A stretch of DNA of 64,000 nucleotides from Piromyces finnis. Taxonomy: Eukaryota > Neocallimastigomycota > Neocallimastigomycetes > Neocallimastigales > Neocallimastigaceae. A program made the translations under genes and the position numbers. Location of the stretch: positions 124,001-188,000 of the forward strand of contig MCFH01000057.1 in assembly GCA_002104945.1 (NCBI GenBank), written 5' to 3'. The notes under the pieces were generated by a model, which was not told the origin of the DNA, made no database searches, and worked only from the letters and a program-made list of their open reading frames with translations. Positions 47,611-58,715 of this stretch are shown here, piece after piece (positions within the stretch are counted from its first letter, which is position 1; each line of letters starts with the position of its first letter).

Positions 47611-49398
47611 CAAGGTAATAAAATAAAATGGTGTAGTATTATGTTTGGCAACTTTTTAAAATATTTATATCAATGATGATGAAATATAAGTTTGTACCTA
47701 TTTTTTCATTTAATATTTTCCTCAATATCCTTTTTTACATTGAGTATTTTTTTTTAAAAGAAAAAACTTTTTATTCTTTCTTTTCTTTTCACCATCTTTC
47801 TTTACCTACCTACCACTTCTTTGCCTCTCTTTACCTACCACCTCTTTATAAAGTTTTGAATTTTTTTTTTTTTAATTATTAAAATTTTAATTAAATTACT
47901 TTTTATTAATATATTATATTAAATATAAAACAATAGAATTAAAATAGAATTTAATATATGATGTATTATTAATAATTTAATTTAATAATAAAATACAAAA
48001 AAAAAAAAAAAAAAACCAAAACAAGATTTGAAAATTTTCTTTTTTTTTTTAATATTTATTATTATTTATATTAAAATAAAAAAAAAAAAGTGGAAAGGAA
48101 AGAGAAATAATAATAATAAACAGGCAGTCTAAATGTTTTAAATTCGAATATTACAACCTTTTTTTTTTTATTTTTTTTCTTTTTACTTTATTACAAAAGC
48201 ACTTTAAAAAAAATACTAAACAAAAGATTAACAAGTCAATTGCATAAATATTAAAAAAAAAATTGATATTTTTTTTTATTATAAATCCTAAAATTTGTTA
48301 AATTTTTTTTTTTCTACACAATTACAATAACAAAAGTTATTATTATTTCTTCCCTTTCTTTATATATATGTCATAAAGAATATATCAATAATTAAAAAAA
48401 AAAAAAAAAAAAAAGCGAATTACAAAATATATACATAAAATAACAAAATCTTTTTTTTTATAAAGTAATATATCTATAAACATCGTAAACCTCTTTATTT
48501 ATACCTATAAGGACATCTTAAAAAAGATTCCCTATTTTATAAACATTTTTTTATATGATTTTTATACTTATATAGTATATAGAAATGATGAAATAAATAT
48601 ATACATATCAATTTATAAATATCTTGAAAATAAAAATAACAATACTACCTATAATAATAAATGATATACAATAAAAAAATATAAATTGCCTTTAGATTAC
48701 TATAATATTTACTTTTTTTTGAAAACATATAAAACTAATACTTTTTATAATTAAAAAAACGTTGATATTATCATAATAATAATAATAATATAAAAAACCT
48801 TTTTACACACAAATTAAATAAAAAATAGTTATATGAATCAATGATAGTATATTCTACAGAGAATAAGTTATAATAAAAGCATAATAGTAGTAGAATTGCT
48901 TTTAAAATATAATAAACAAATTAAACTATTTAATAAATAAAAATTAAATCGATAAAATTGTTTATTCTTTTAAAATAAACAGAAAACTACAACAAAATAG
49001 ATGATAACAATTATATATAATCATTGATAATTATTTCAATAGAGTTTGCTTCAATTTAACCATTATTTTATTTTATAATCATTGATAATTATTTCAATAG
49101 AGTTTGTTTCAATTTAACATTTATATTAATTGTTGTAGAGTCTATGTTATTATTTAATTTAGATAATAATAGAAAATAATTGTTTTAAAGGCAATTTTTC
49201 ATTATTTAAATAGTTGTAGAAAATAATTATTATAAAGCTTATTTCATTATTTAATAAAAATAATTAGTTATAAATCAAATATAAGCTAATAAACTAATTT
49301 TTATTTCTATATTTTTTATTAATCAAATTTTTTTTTATTGATGTATAGTTTACAATAATACAATAATTTAGATAACTATAATATATATATATAACAAA

Positions 49399-52300
49399 AT
49401 GATAGCAAACCAAGGTCAAGAACAAATAAGAAATTTCGATAGTCCATTACAACCAAACTTTGAAAAAACAGGATCACCTTCAAAAGGAATGGAACAATAT
49501 AATAATATTCCACCAGAATTATTAAATGATCCAAATTTCATTCGTCAACAACAAATACTAAAACAACAACTTATGCAACAACAATACATACAACAACAAC
49601 ACATGCAACAACAACAATTTATGCAACAACAACAATTCATGAATTCACCCCATTTTGCTAATGGTATGAGCCCAGCTAATTTCAAAGGTCAATTTGTTGG
49701 TGCAGAGTTAGACCTTTCTTCAGATGAAGAACTCTTAGATGATATTGTACCCAGAAGAAAACCTACCGAAACTGAAGCTTTAGCTGAATTTTTACGTCGT
49801 ACTGGACCAGAGGATTTAGAACCACCAACGGCTCAAAAGAAAAAGAAGAATTCTATTTTTAGTTTTAAGAAACAAAATAAAAAGGAAAAAGTTAAAAATG
49901 ATAATGCTATTAATCGTCCAAGACATATTCCTTTAATACCTGAAACTGAAGGTGGTATGTATGCTCAAAGTCCAAATAGTATTAATTCAACTAATCCAAG
50001 CCCAAGTGGTATGATAAGTCCTTCTAAAGGACCAAATCCAAATAATATGCCTGTTGGTGGTGGTATGTCTATGATGCCTTCAGAAGAACAACTCTATATG
50101 CATACCCAACCCGGTCAAAAGAAACCAAGAAAGAAGACTAATTCTCAAATCTTAGAAGATTTCTTAAAGACATCTAATCAAACAAAACAATTTATGAACC
50201 AAATTCAACAAATTAACAATAGTGAAAATCAACAAAAACAACATATTATGGGATATTCAGGAGGTATTAAGGATCCACAGGCTCAACAACCAATGAGACA
50301 AAGTGTCTTCCTTCAACAACAACAATTCCAACAACAACAAGATCCAGATGATGAAGAATTTGAATATCAACCTTCCCCAATTCCAGCTCAACAACATGCC
50401 TTTATGGGTGGTCAAGGTATGGGTGCTATGCTTCCAGCTAATTCTACTAATAGTTTGGATAGAAAAACAAATAGTCGTCATCCACCACGTACTTCTTCCA
50501 TGGTAATTAGCCATTTCCTTATTAATCAACAAGGCATGGAACCATATGAAGTTCAACAGCGTATGGATGAATATGCTCTTGGTATTAACGAAAATGGTGA
50601 AATCATATCTGACGAAGAAGAACTCGAAGATGATTTCTTCTCTGATGATGACGAAGATTTATTCTCTGAAGAAGATAGTGAGGTTATTCGTAATACTAGA
50701 CTTAACGCTGAAATGCGTCCAGAAAATTGTTCCTTTATTGATGATCCAATTCCAAAGGCACGTACCAATAAAACCGTTCAGTTCTGTGAAGAAGTTGGTG
50801 AAATTTCTGATTCCGATTACTATGATGACGATGAAGACGAATACGATTCCAATGATTATAATGAAGATATGGAAGATGAAATGCTTCCACAACCACAACC
50901 ACATATGCAAAATGGTTCCTCTCAAACTGCCAGTGTTTCTACTGGTACTTCTATGGAAGATATGCCAAGAAATGCTACTCAACAAATGCCACAACAACCA
51001 CAACATTCTGCTGCTGCTTCAATGAACAAATCTGCACCAACTGGTCCAACTGGTCCAAATGGTAAACCAGCTCAAAAGCATGTAATTCATAAGAGTAAAT
51101 TAAAGGATGAAGAAAGTAACAAGGAAGTTGTCAGTGGATATAATATGGTCTCTTTACCACCACCAGAAGTTGCAACTTTAGAAATTACCTATAATCCAGA
51201 AGAAGCTGAATTAGAAGAAGCTGAAAAAGAATTAATACAACAAGAAAATAAAGAAAGAAACGAACGTCGTAGATCTAACGTCCCACCAAATAGAAATGGA
51301 CCACCAAGAAGAGGACCACCAGAACCAAGAAGAGGAATGAGAGATCAAAGACCAATTTCTATGAGTGTTAATATGAAGAATATACCATCCTATCATAAGC
51401 ACCATCAACAAAATCCAGAAGGTCAAGATTCAAAACAACCTTATTCTCAAAATCAACCACGTCCAAGACGTAGACATGTTCAAATTCAAACTCGTAAACC
51501 ACACCTTCGTTCATCTAGTGTTCAAACTGACCCAGAAGCAACAAAAGAATACGAAGCCTTGGTAGAAGAATTAAATGCTACTTCCACCGAACAAAACGCT
51601 ACTATAGAAACTCTTCAAGAAGAAGTTTCCAAATACCGTGTTTCATCGCAAAAATTATCAGATGAATTAAAATTGGCTCAAGAAAGATACCAAAAAACTG
51701 CAGAAGAAAGAGACGCTTTATCCGAGAAGAATAAGGAATTGGTTAAGATTAGTGATGAAAAACAGGTTCAATTCGATAATTTATCTGCTCAAGCCTATAC
51801 CAAGATTCAAGATTTAGTTGTTAGTCAACAAAAACTTTTACGTGAACGCCATGCTATGGAAAATGAAATTTTAAAGTTGAGAGAAGAATTAAAGAAAGCT
51901 AAGGCTTTTATTAACCAAAATTATCCTAATGCTGCCTCTGTTAACAGTCCAAAAAGTCCATCCAAAAAGGGAGCTTTACAAGCTAATGTTACCAATGTAG
52001 CTAATATTACTAACACTGCCAATGTTGCCAATGGTCCAATCGTTGATTCTGCTATACCTGTTCAAGCCTCATCAACTCCAGTTATCGTGGAAAATGGTGA
52101 AGGTAGTGGTGCTCAACCTCTACCACCTCAACCACAACCACCAGTCAATTATCGTATGCAACCACCACCACCACAATCACCACAACCACAAATGGTAAAA
52201 AGTCCAAATGCTGATTTAAATATTCTTTCTCAAAGTATGACCCCACCACTTTCAGCTTCCTCACCAAGTATTTATGCTCAAAAAATGAAGAATAATGGTA

Positions 52301-52437
52301 GTCCAGTTGTCATGGCTCATCGTAATATAAATAATAGAGTAGCATCACCCAAGCCATCTATTCACAGTGTTCAATCAATAGAAGCTGTAGATGCCATTTC
52401 TACTAATGTTAATGGTGAAACTAATCCATCTGTATAA
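49399..52437 (+). CDS. Large low-complexity coiled-coil protein, family not recognised
   Basis: A single open frame of 1012 residues; the start at 49399 (MIANQGQEQIRNFDSPLQPN) is the first ATG. Order: Gln-rich head (residues 50-85, QQ-x-QQ tracts); an acidic segment and basic KKKKNSIFSFKKQNKKEKVK (about 150-175); a second Gln-rich part; two acidic blocks (SDEEELEDDFFSDDDEDLFS near 400-415; DDDEDEYDSNDYNEDMEDEM near 475-495) flanking conserved-looking NAEMRPENCSFIDDPIPKAR and TNKTVQFCEEVGEIS; an Arg/Pro patch; then a clean coiled coil at about 715-850 (YEALVEELNATSTEQNATIE ... MENEILKLREELKKAKAF). The tail is Pro/Ser-rich. No catalytic motif. Codon use is richer in C-ending codons than neighbours, as in well-expressed genes. 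It may be a polarity or cytoskeletal scaffold, but that is a guess from composition. Confidence 0.85.
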   Translation: MIANQGQEQIRNFDSPLQPNFEKTGSPSKGMEQYNNIPPELLNDPNFIRQQQILKQQLMQQQYIQQQHMQQQQFMQQQQFMNSPHFANGMSPANFKGQFVGAELDLSSDEELLDDIVPRRKPTETEALAEFLRRTGPEDLEPPTAQKKKKNSIFSFKKQNKKEKVKNDNAINRPRHIPLIPETEGGMYAQSPNSINSTNPSPSGMISPSKGPNPNNMPVGGGMSMMPSEEQLYMHTQPGQKKPRKKTNSQILEDFLKTSNQTKQFMNQIQQINNSENQQKQHIMGYSGGIKDPQAQQPMRQSVFLQQQQFQQQQDPDDEEFEYQPSPIPAQQHAFMGGQGMGAMLPANSTNSLDRKTNSRHPPRTSSMVISHFLINQQGMEPYEVQQRMDEYALGINENGEIISDEEELEDDFFSDDDEDLFSEEDSEVIRNTRLNAEMRPENCSFIDDPIPKARTNKTVQFCEEVGEISDSDYYDDDEDEYDSNDYNEDMEDEMLPQPQPHMQNGSSQTASVSTGTSMEDMPRNATQQMPQQPQHSAAASMNKSAPTGPTGPNGKPAQKHVIHKSKLKDEESNKEVVSGYNMVSLPPPEVATLEITYNPEEAELEEAEKELIQQENKERNERRRSNVPPNRNGPPRRGPPEPRRGMRDQRPISMSVNMKNIPSYHKHHQQNPEGQDSKQPYSQNQPRPRRRHVQIQTRKPHLRSSSVQTDPEATKEYEALVEELNATSTEQNATIETLQEEVSKYRVSSQKLSDELKLAQERYQKTAEERDALSEKNKELVKISDEKQVQFDNLSAQAYTKIQDLVVSQQKLLRERHAMENEILKLREELKKAKAFINQNYPNAASVNSPKSPSKKGALQANVTNVANITNTANVANGPIVDSAIPVQASSTPVIVENGEGSGAQPLPPQPQPPVNYRMQPPPPQSPQPQMVKSPNADLNILSQSMTPPLSASSPSIYAQKMKNNGSPVVMAHRNINNRVASPKPSIHSVQSIEAVDAISTNVNGETNPSV

Positions 52438-54492
52438 TAATAGGATGTTCAAAACGTATAAATATATATTAGAATATCATTATTTAATTTCATTATTTAG
52501 GTAAAACATGTAATAATTAGAAAATAGTATCAAATAATTCATATCAAAATTCAGTAGGAATACAGCAAAAATAATTTAAAATCACTAATTTCAACATTTT
52601 TTTAATATTTTTTTTTCCAAAAAAAAAAAACATAATACACTTTTATACCTAAATTCTGCAAAGTAACGATACAGCACAATTTTTTTTCTTTTTTTTTTTT
52701 TTTAAATTTCTATTCATAAATTTCTATTTTTTTTTTTTTCATGATTTTTTTTAATACTATTTTTATACTAATTTTATATATTGAAATGAAAGAAGAGAGA
52801 AAAAAAAATAAAAAAAGAAAATATAATTTTATATATTTACTAAATTTAGTTTTATTCATCATAGTTTCAACAAAAAAAAAAAAAAAGTAAAATTTAAGAA
52901 AAGACAAAAAAAAAAATAATAATAACACTTACAAAAACAAGAAAACAAAAAACAAAAAAAACAAAAAATCACACTTTATAAATAATAAAAATATGAAATT
53001 TTAATAATTAAAAAAAAAAAAAAAAAGGAAAAACCTTTTTTTTTTTTTTCATCCTAAAGTATATATGAATTTTTTTTTTCTTTTTCACTTTATCATTTAA
53101 TAAAAAAAGAATAATATTAAAACAAAAAATAAAAGTAAATACAATAATAATCAAGGAAATATACAAAGAACTAAAAATAATACAGAAAATATTAAACACT
53201 TGAAAAAAAAAAAAAAAAAAGAATATATTTATATTTATTTCACTTGATATCAATAAAATAAATATAAAGTAGGTTTAATAATAAGGAATAGGGAGAAAAA
53301 AAAATTAAAAAAAAAAAAAAAAAAAAAATTAAAGGGTTTTTTAAATGTTTCATTTATTTTTCTTTTATTTATAAAAGATTAATTTTTGAAAAGAAAATCC
53401 TTTTTAAATTATTCCTTTTTTTTTTTTTTTAATCCTCTATTATTATTATTGTTATTATTATTATAATAATTAAAATATATAATATATATAAAAAAAAAAA
53501 GTAATTTTTTTTTTTTTTTTCAATTTAGTTTTTCAATTATAATCTAATATTAAACTATCCTTGTTTAAAAAAAAAAACGAAAAAAACGAAAAAGTAATTT
53601 CGGTAAAAAAAAAACAGCAAAAAATAATTTTAAACAAAGTAAAAGGAAACACAAAAAACAAAAATAACAACAACAACTAAAAAAAAAAAACCCAATAATA
53701 TATTATAAAACAATAAAAAAAACATAATTTAAGTGATGTAAAATTTTTATATAATTTTTTTTTTTAAAATAATAAAATAAAATAAATAAATAAAAATATA
53801 AAATATCGTAAAAGTGCCCTTTTATTTTATTTTTTTTTTTTAATAATTGATCTTTTTAATTCACTATTTATGCTGATTAAATGTATGGATATGAGTTTTT
53901 AACTCTAAAAAAAAAATTTTTTTTTTTTTTAAGACATATCCATTTTTAATGGTATTGATTAGAAACATATTAATAAACGAATGTAATGAATAGCAAGGAT
54001 GGTAAATTGTAACCCTTTTTTTTTTTTGAATATTCCTTCATGATTGATAAAATAATAAAAAAAAAGTAAAAAAAAAAAAAAGTTTTAATAAATAAAAATC
54101 AAATCACAATCCAAAATAACTATGATAAAAAAAAAAAATTATATGGAATACTTTTAGAAACATGGAAATAAATAAAAAAAAAAATAAAAAAAGTCATTTT
54201 GATTAATTTTATTCTTCAATTTTTTTTTTTATTTTTTCTATTTTATAATAAAAAATATATCTATGTATATCTATGTATTTATTTTTAAGGATACTTTAAA
54301 TATATATATATATATTTATATTTCTTTTGTTAATAACGATGGTCTTTTTCTAGTAATTTTAAATAAATTAAATAATTTAATAAGATAGTAAAAAAAAAAA
54401 AGGTTTTTTTTTTCTATTGGATTTTTTGTTTTGTTTTTAATAATAATAAATAATTATTATTTCTCTAATATTATTTCTATTTATTATTATTA

Positions 54493-54582
<90 letters not shown>

Positions 54583-54645
54583 ACCTTTGGTTGTAATAAT
54601 TAAAAATTATTGTATTCTATTTTTTTTTTTTTTTTTTTTTTTCCC
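52438..54645. other. Convergent intergenic region
   Basis: 2.2 kb between the ends of the coiled-coil gene and the ABC transporter gene. Poly-A and poly-T runs of 10-20 bases recur every 50-100 bp. An (ATT)n microsatellite lies at 54483-54580. The small open frames here are homopolymer readings. A T run of about 24 at 54619-54642 directly follows the transporter stop codon. Confidence 0.6.
54483..54580. repeat. (ATT)n microsatellite
   Basis: About 30 ATT triplets with one early interruption; read in one frame it gives the poly-Ile open frame at 54431-54649, which is not a gene. Confidence 0.93.
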
Positions 54646-57600
54646 TTAATATTTCATTTTAATAACACGATCTGCGATAGCAAGGGTAGATTTTCTATGT
54701 GATACAATAATAATAGTTTTGTTCATTGCTTCATTTTTTAATGATTTAATAATAACAGCTTCGTTTAAACTATCAAGGTTACTTGTAGGTTCATCCAAAA
54801 ATATAATATCACTTTGACTTAAGAATGCTCTTGCAATTCCAATTCTTTGTCTTTCACCACCAGATAAAGATTTACCCAGTTCAGAGAGTTTGGTTTCGTA
54901 TCCTTTTGAAAGTTTTTGAATACGTTCATGAATGGAGGCTTTCTTACACGCCTCAATAATTTCTTCATCCGTAGCATCTAATTTCGCAATACGTAGATTT
55001 GAAGCAATAGTATCATGGAAAAGATAGGTTTCTTGTGTGACGTATGAAATATGTCTTCTAAGATTGGCGGATTTAATTGTATTGACTTCATTTGAACCAT
55101 AATAAATACTACCTTGATGGGTTTGGTAGAAACGCATCAAAAGTTTTAATACGGTAGATTTACCACAACCACTTTTACCAATAATTCCTGTAATTTTTCC
55201 TTTTTCAAAGACAGTAGAGAAATCGGTTAAAACGGTATTGGGATTAGGTTGAGATTCAGAAGGATAGGAAAATGTAACGTTGGAAACTTTGATATTTTCA
55301 TTTGTATTTATAGTACTTCCTTCCATTATATCTTGAGTTATTGGCGTTTCTTCAATTAAATCAAGTACCCTTTCACCACTGGCTAATGTATGATTTAGAT
55401 TATTGGAAAGACTACTGATGGCAGCAGTTGGACCAAAAGAACTCATCATGGCAATGATAGCAATAATTCCACTGCCAAATTCAATCTTTCCATGATAACT
55501 TAATAAACCAACAGTAATTGTCATGACTGCACCAGCTGCCATAATAACAGTATTTGTTATCCCGGTTTGAGTACTTTCATAGGAATTTAATTTTTTTTGT
55601 AATTTTCCAAGACGTTCATTTTCCATGTCAACCACTTTCTCCCTTTCCTTTCCATGACCATATTGTATGATCTCACCCATACCAAGTAAATTATCAAGTA
55701 CAAGAGTATTTAGATGGGCAAATCCTTCTCTGTATCTGAATCCAATATCTCCACCAATACTACTGTTGATAACCGGAACAATCACCCCAACCATTAGGTA
55801 AGCAAGGAGGGCAACACTTCCAAGAATCCAGTGTTTTGTCCAAATGAACGCTACCATAATTACAGAGGTAATGATAGCAATAGCAATAGGAGAAATGGTA
55901 TGAGCGTAAAAGACTTCAAGTTGTTCGGTGTCAGAGGTTATCATTGAAATAAGACTACCTTTCTTCTTTCCATCAAGTTTAGCTGGAGCAAGACGACGAA
56001 GCGAATCAAAAATAATGTCTCTAATTCTGGCTAATAATTTAAATGCAATGTAATGATTACACGCTTGTTCACCATACCGTAAAAATCCTCTACAGACGGC
56101 AAGAATAATTAGTACGATGCATAGCGTGGTAATGTGTTTGGAATAATGGATCATACCATAACCACCAAGAACAGTAATGAATATAGCTGAAAAATGTCCA
56201 AGACAACCTAAAATAATGGCTAGGACCATATAGCCCATCATTGGAGCTACAAGTGTAATTAACTGAACCATGATACTAATCCCTGACCGTTTTCTTTCCC
56301 CATTTTTAGTATCATTTTTATTTTCTTCCTTGGTATATGATATTTCATCATGAATTAATTTATCCTCTTCCTCACTAATACCTTCATAATCCTTCTTTAA
56401 TGCTTCAGATAGATTAGTGTCGGTATACCTTTCTAATTCCTTCTGTCTGGTAAACATAATTTTATAGGGATTCTCATCATCACCACTCATAAGTTCATCA
56501 TGTGTACCTTGGGCTACAATTTTTCCTGAATCCAACATAAAGATTTGATCAGCCTCTGTAATGTTAGCGAGACGATGAGAGATGACGATGACGGTTTTTT
56601 CTTTAGCAAGTTCCCTGATGACGTCCATACATTTTTTTTCACTTTCAATATCAATATTGGAAGTTGCTTCATCAAAAATATAAATCTCACTGTCATGAAG
56701 AATGGCTCTAGCAAGAGCAAGTCGTTGTTTTTGACCACCGGAAAGATTTGTACCATTTTCCATGATTTTCATATTTAATCCACCATTATTCATAATAAAA
56801 TCGTAAATTCTTGCCTTCTTCATCGCATTTTTCATTAAATCAGTAATTTTCTTCATTTCTATGTCGGTAATTTCTATATCGATATTTTTAACTATACCAT
56901 TTAATTGTTCTCTCCTAACACCCATAAAAAGATTATCAAAAACAGTTCCCGAAAACATATAACTATCATGAGTAACCCTAGTAATTTTTCTCATGCAATC
57001 TGAATCTATCATGCTACTTCTTTCTCGATTCCAGATAAATAAATTTCCATCATAGTATTTATGTTCGCCCATTATTAATGAGGTAATAGTACTCTTACCA
57101 CAACCAGAAACACCAACAATACCAACAAAACTTTTTGGTTTAATATTCATGTTGATAGTATCAAGAACTTTATGATGATCGTTTTTATAGGTGAACGAAA
57201 TATTTTCTAGTGAAATGGCCATATTCTTGTTCATTGGATCCATGATGGCTTTTTTATTATTATTGGTAGTAGAATTAATATCTATCTTTACGGAATCTTT
57301 TACTTTGTCCATAACATCCTCAGTGACATTATTTTCAGGTAGATTTTGGAAATCCAAATAGTTGAAAACGCGCTCAGCAGCCGAATTACCGTTCATGGCA
57401 ATATGGAAGAAAGAGCCGAGTAAACGCATTGGTAAGAAAAATTCAGATGAAGTCATAGTGATAAAAAAGACTTCTGCTATATTAATATGTCCTCTTTTTA
57501 ATTCAAGTAAACTAAGAATAATGCCAATAGCAGATCCACCATAGGCAATCAAGTCCATCACACTAACAGAATTTAATTGCATGATAAGAACACGCATTGT

Positions 57601-58293
57601 AATTTTTCTAAATTTTTCAGATTCCTTATGCATTTTATCTGCATAAAAGTCATCTGCCTGATAAATTTTCATAGTGGTAAGACCTTGAAGGTATTCTAAG
57701 AAACTATCACCTAATTCAGTATAATGACCCCAATACTTGTTAAGTAATCTTTTTGCAAATTTCTGTACAATAATAATAGATACTGGAATAAGTGGAACGC
57801 ATATTAACAATACAATAGCGATCAACCAATTTATTGTAACCACCACAATAAATAATGTTAATGGAGCAAGTAAAGCATAAAAGAATTGAGCAATGTATTT
57901 TCCAAAGTAAATTTCCAATTGATCCACCCCTTCCGTAGAAAGTTGAACAATTTCTGAACTTGGACAAACTTCATGATAATTTGGACCAATTTCAATAAAT
58001 TTATTATATATCATACTTCTAAGTCTTCCTTTTACCATTGAAGAGGATTTAAAGGAAACTACACCACCGATTTTTTGTAAGATAAATCGAATAAGAATAA
58101 TAATAATGACAATAATAATATACCTAGTAATATCTTTTTTCTTTAATTGGCCTTCAAATATATTACCAACAATTTCCGAAGACATATATATGAATACAAT
58201 ATTAGCTACCATCATTAACCATTGTGTAAGTATAAAACTACCAATATATGGCCAGGTAACTTTAAATTCTTTTAATAACCTGATGTTTAACAT
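54646..58293 (-). CDS. Double-length ABC exporter, CydD-CydC-like, bacterial type
   Basis: An uninterrupted frame of 1215 residues with layout TMD1-NBD1-linker-TMD2-NBD2. TMD1 (about 1-330) starts MLNIRLLKEFKVTWPYIGSF. NBD1 has Walker A GVSGCGKST (about 392-400), signature LSGGQKQRLALARA (about 516), Walker B IYIFDEATSNID (about 537) and H-loop SHRLAN. TMD2 is about 690-960. NBD2 has Walker A GKSGCGKST (about 1037), signature LSGGERQRIGIARA (about 1142), Walker B IIFLDEPTSNLD (about 1163) and H-loop SHRKS. Both sites keep the catalytic Glu and His, so both could hydrolyse ATP. Features resemble the bacterial heterodimeric exporter CydDC, which moves glutathione/cysteine or heme-related reductant; here both halves are fused in one chain. 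Intronless among intron-bearing genes. Acquisition from gut bacteria is inferred; the substrate is not knowable from the sequence. Confidence 0.88.
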   Translation of the reverse strand: MLNIRLLKEFKVTWPYIGSFILTQWLMMVANIVFIYMSSEIVGNIFEGQLKKKDITRYIIIVIIIILIRFILQKIGGVVSFKSSSMVKGRLRSMIYNKFIEIGPNYHEVCPSSEIVQLSTEGVDQLEIYFGKYIAQFFYALLAPLTLFIVVVTINWLIAIVLLICVPLIPVSIIIVQKFAKRLLNKYWGHYTELGDSFLEYLQGLTTMKIYQADDFYADKMHKESEKFRKITMRVLIMQLNSVSVMDLIAYGGSAIGIILSLLELKRGHINIAEVFFITMTSSEFFLPMRLLGSFFHIAMNGNSAAERVFNYLDFQNLPENNVTEDVMDKVKDSVKIDINSTTNNNKKAIMDPMNKNMAISLENISFTYKNDHHKVLDTINMNIKPKSFVGIVGVSGCGKSTITSLIMGEHKYYDGNLFIWNRERSSMIDSDCMRKITRVTHDSYMFSGTVFDNLFMGVRREQLNGIVKNIDIEITDIEMKKITDLMKNAMKKARIYDFIMNNGGLNMKIMENGTNLSGGQKQRLALARAILHDSEIYIFDEATSNIDIESEKKCMDVIRELAKEKTVIVISHRLANITEADQIFMLDSGKIVAQGTHDELMSGDDENPYKIMFTRQKELERYTDTNLSEALKKDYEGISEEEDKLIHDEISYTKEENKNDTKNGERKRSGISIMVQLITLVAPMMGYMVLAIILGCLGHFSAIFITVLGGYGMIHYSKHITTLCIVLIILAVCRGFLRYGEQACNHYIAFKLLARIRDIIFDSLRRLAPAKLDGKKKGSLISMITSDTEQLEVFYAHTISPIAIAIITSVIMVAFIWTKHWILGSVALLAYLMVGVIVPVINSSIGGDIGFRYREGFAHLNTLVLDNLLGMGEIIQYGHGKEREKVVDMENERLGKLQKKLNSYESTQTGITNTVIMAAGAVMTITVGLLSYHGKIEFGSGIIAIIAMMSSFGPTAAISSLSNNLNHTLASGERVLDLIEETPITQDIMEGSTINTNENIKVSNVTFSYPSESQPNPNTVLTDFSTVFEKGKITGIIGKSGCGKSTVLKLLMRFYQTHQGSIYYGSNEVNTIKSANLRRHISYVTQETYLFHDTIASNLRIAKLDATDEEIIEACKKASIHERIQKLSKGYETKLSELGKSLSGGERQRIGIARAFLSQSDIIFLDEPTSNLDSLNEAVIIKSLKNEAMNKTIIIVSHRKSTLAIADRVIKMKY

Positions 58294-58317
58294 TTTTTAT
58301 TTATAAATTATGAAAGG

Positions 58318-58715
58318 TATTTTCTATTATTGAATATTATTGTTGAATATTATTGTTGAATATTTTCTATTATTGAATATTATTGTTGAATATTATTGTT
58401 GAATATTTTCTATTATTGAATATTATTGTTGAATATTTTTTATTATTGAATATTATTGTTGAATATTATTATTGAATATTATTGTTGAATATTATTGTTG
58501 AATATTATTATTGAATATTATTGTTGAATATTATTGTTGAATATTTTTTATTATTGAATATTATTGTTGAATATTATTATTGAATATTATTGTTGAATAT
58601 TATTGTTGAATATTTTCTATTATTGAATATTATTGTTGAATATTTTTTATTATTGAATATTATTGTTGAATATTATTATTGAATATTATTGTTGAATATT
58701 ATTATTGAATATTTT
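58318..58715. repeat. AT minisatellite (GTTGAATATTATT)n upstream of the ABC exporter
   Basis: About 390 bp of 13-bp units GTTGAATATTATT, mixed with longer variants carrying TTTTCTATTATT or TTTTTTATTATT, arranged in a higher-order pattern. It begins about 25 bp before the exporter start codon (58293, minus), so it occupies the position of 5' leader or core promoter. Confidence 0.93.

Larger units (their letters stand above)
44745..49398. other. 4.6-kb intergenic region with tandem duplications and decayed frames
   Basis: Contains duplications at 45781-45918 (two units starting TGCTT...TTTAGCATAAACGA and ending GGTGGTAA-CTAGGCAAAA), 47533-47610 (39-bp unit, two exact copies) and 49018-49119 (period 58). 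Two broken reading frames, at 45940-46086 and 47045-47400, are listed separately. 46300-46900 is pure AT. The open frame 45259-45480 ends in a CAG-rich Ser run and has no other support. Confidence 0.5.

Noticed and set aside
50257-51426. Several ORFs on both strands inside the 1012-residue gene
   Set aside because: Shadows of the long frame, produced by CAA/GAA-rich codons; no family motifs.
53008-53253. Phe/Ile/Lys-rich minus-strand ORF
   Set aside because: Made of poly-A/T runs in an intergenic region.
56514-58306. ORFs overlapping the ABC exporter in other frames
   Set aside because: Shadow frames; the 1215-codon frame contains all expected ABC motifs.
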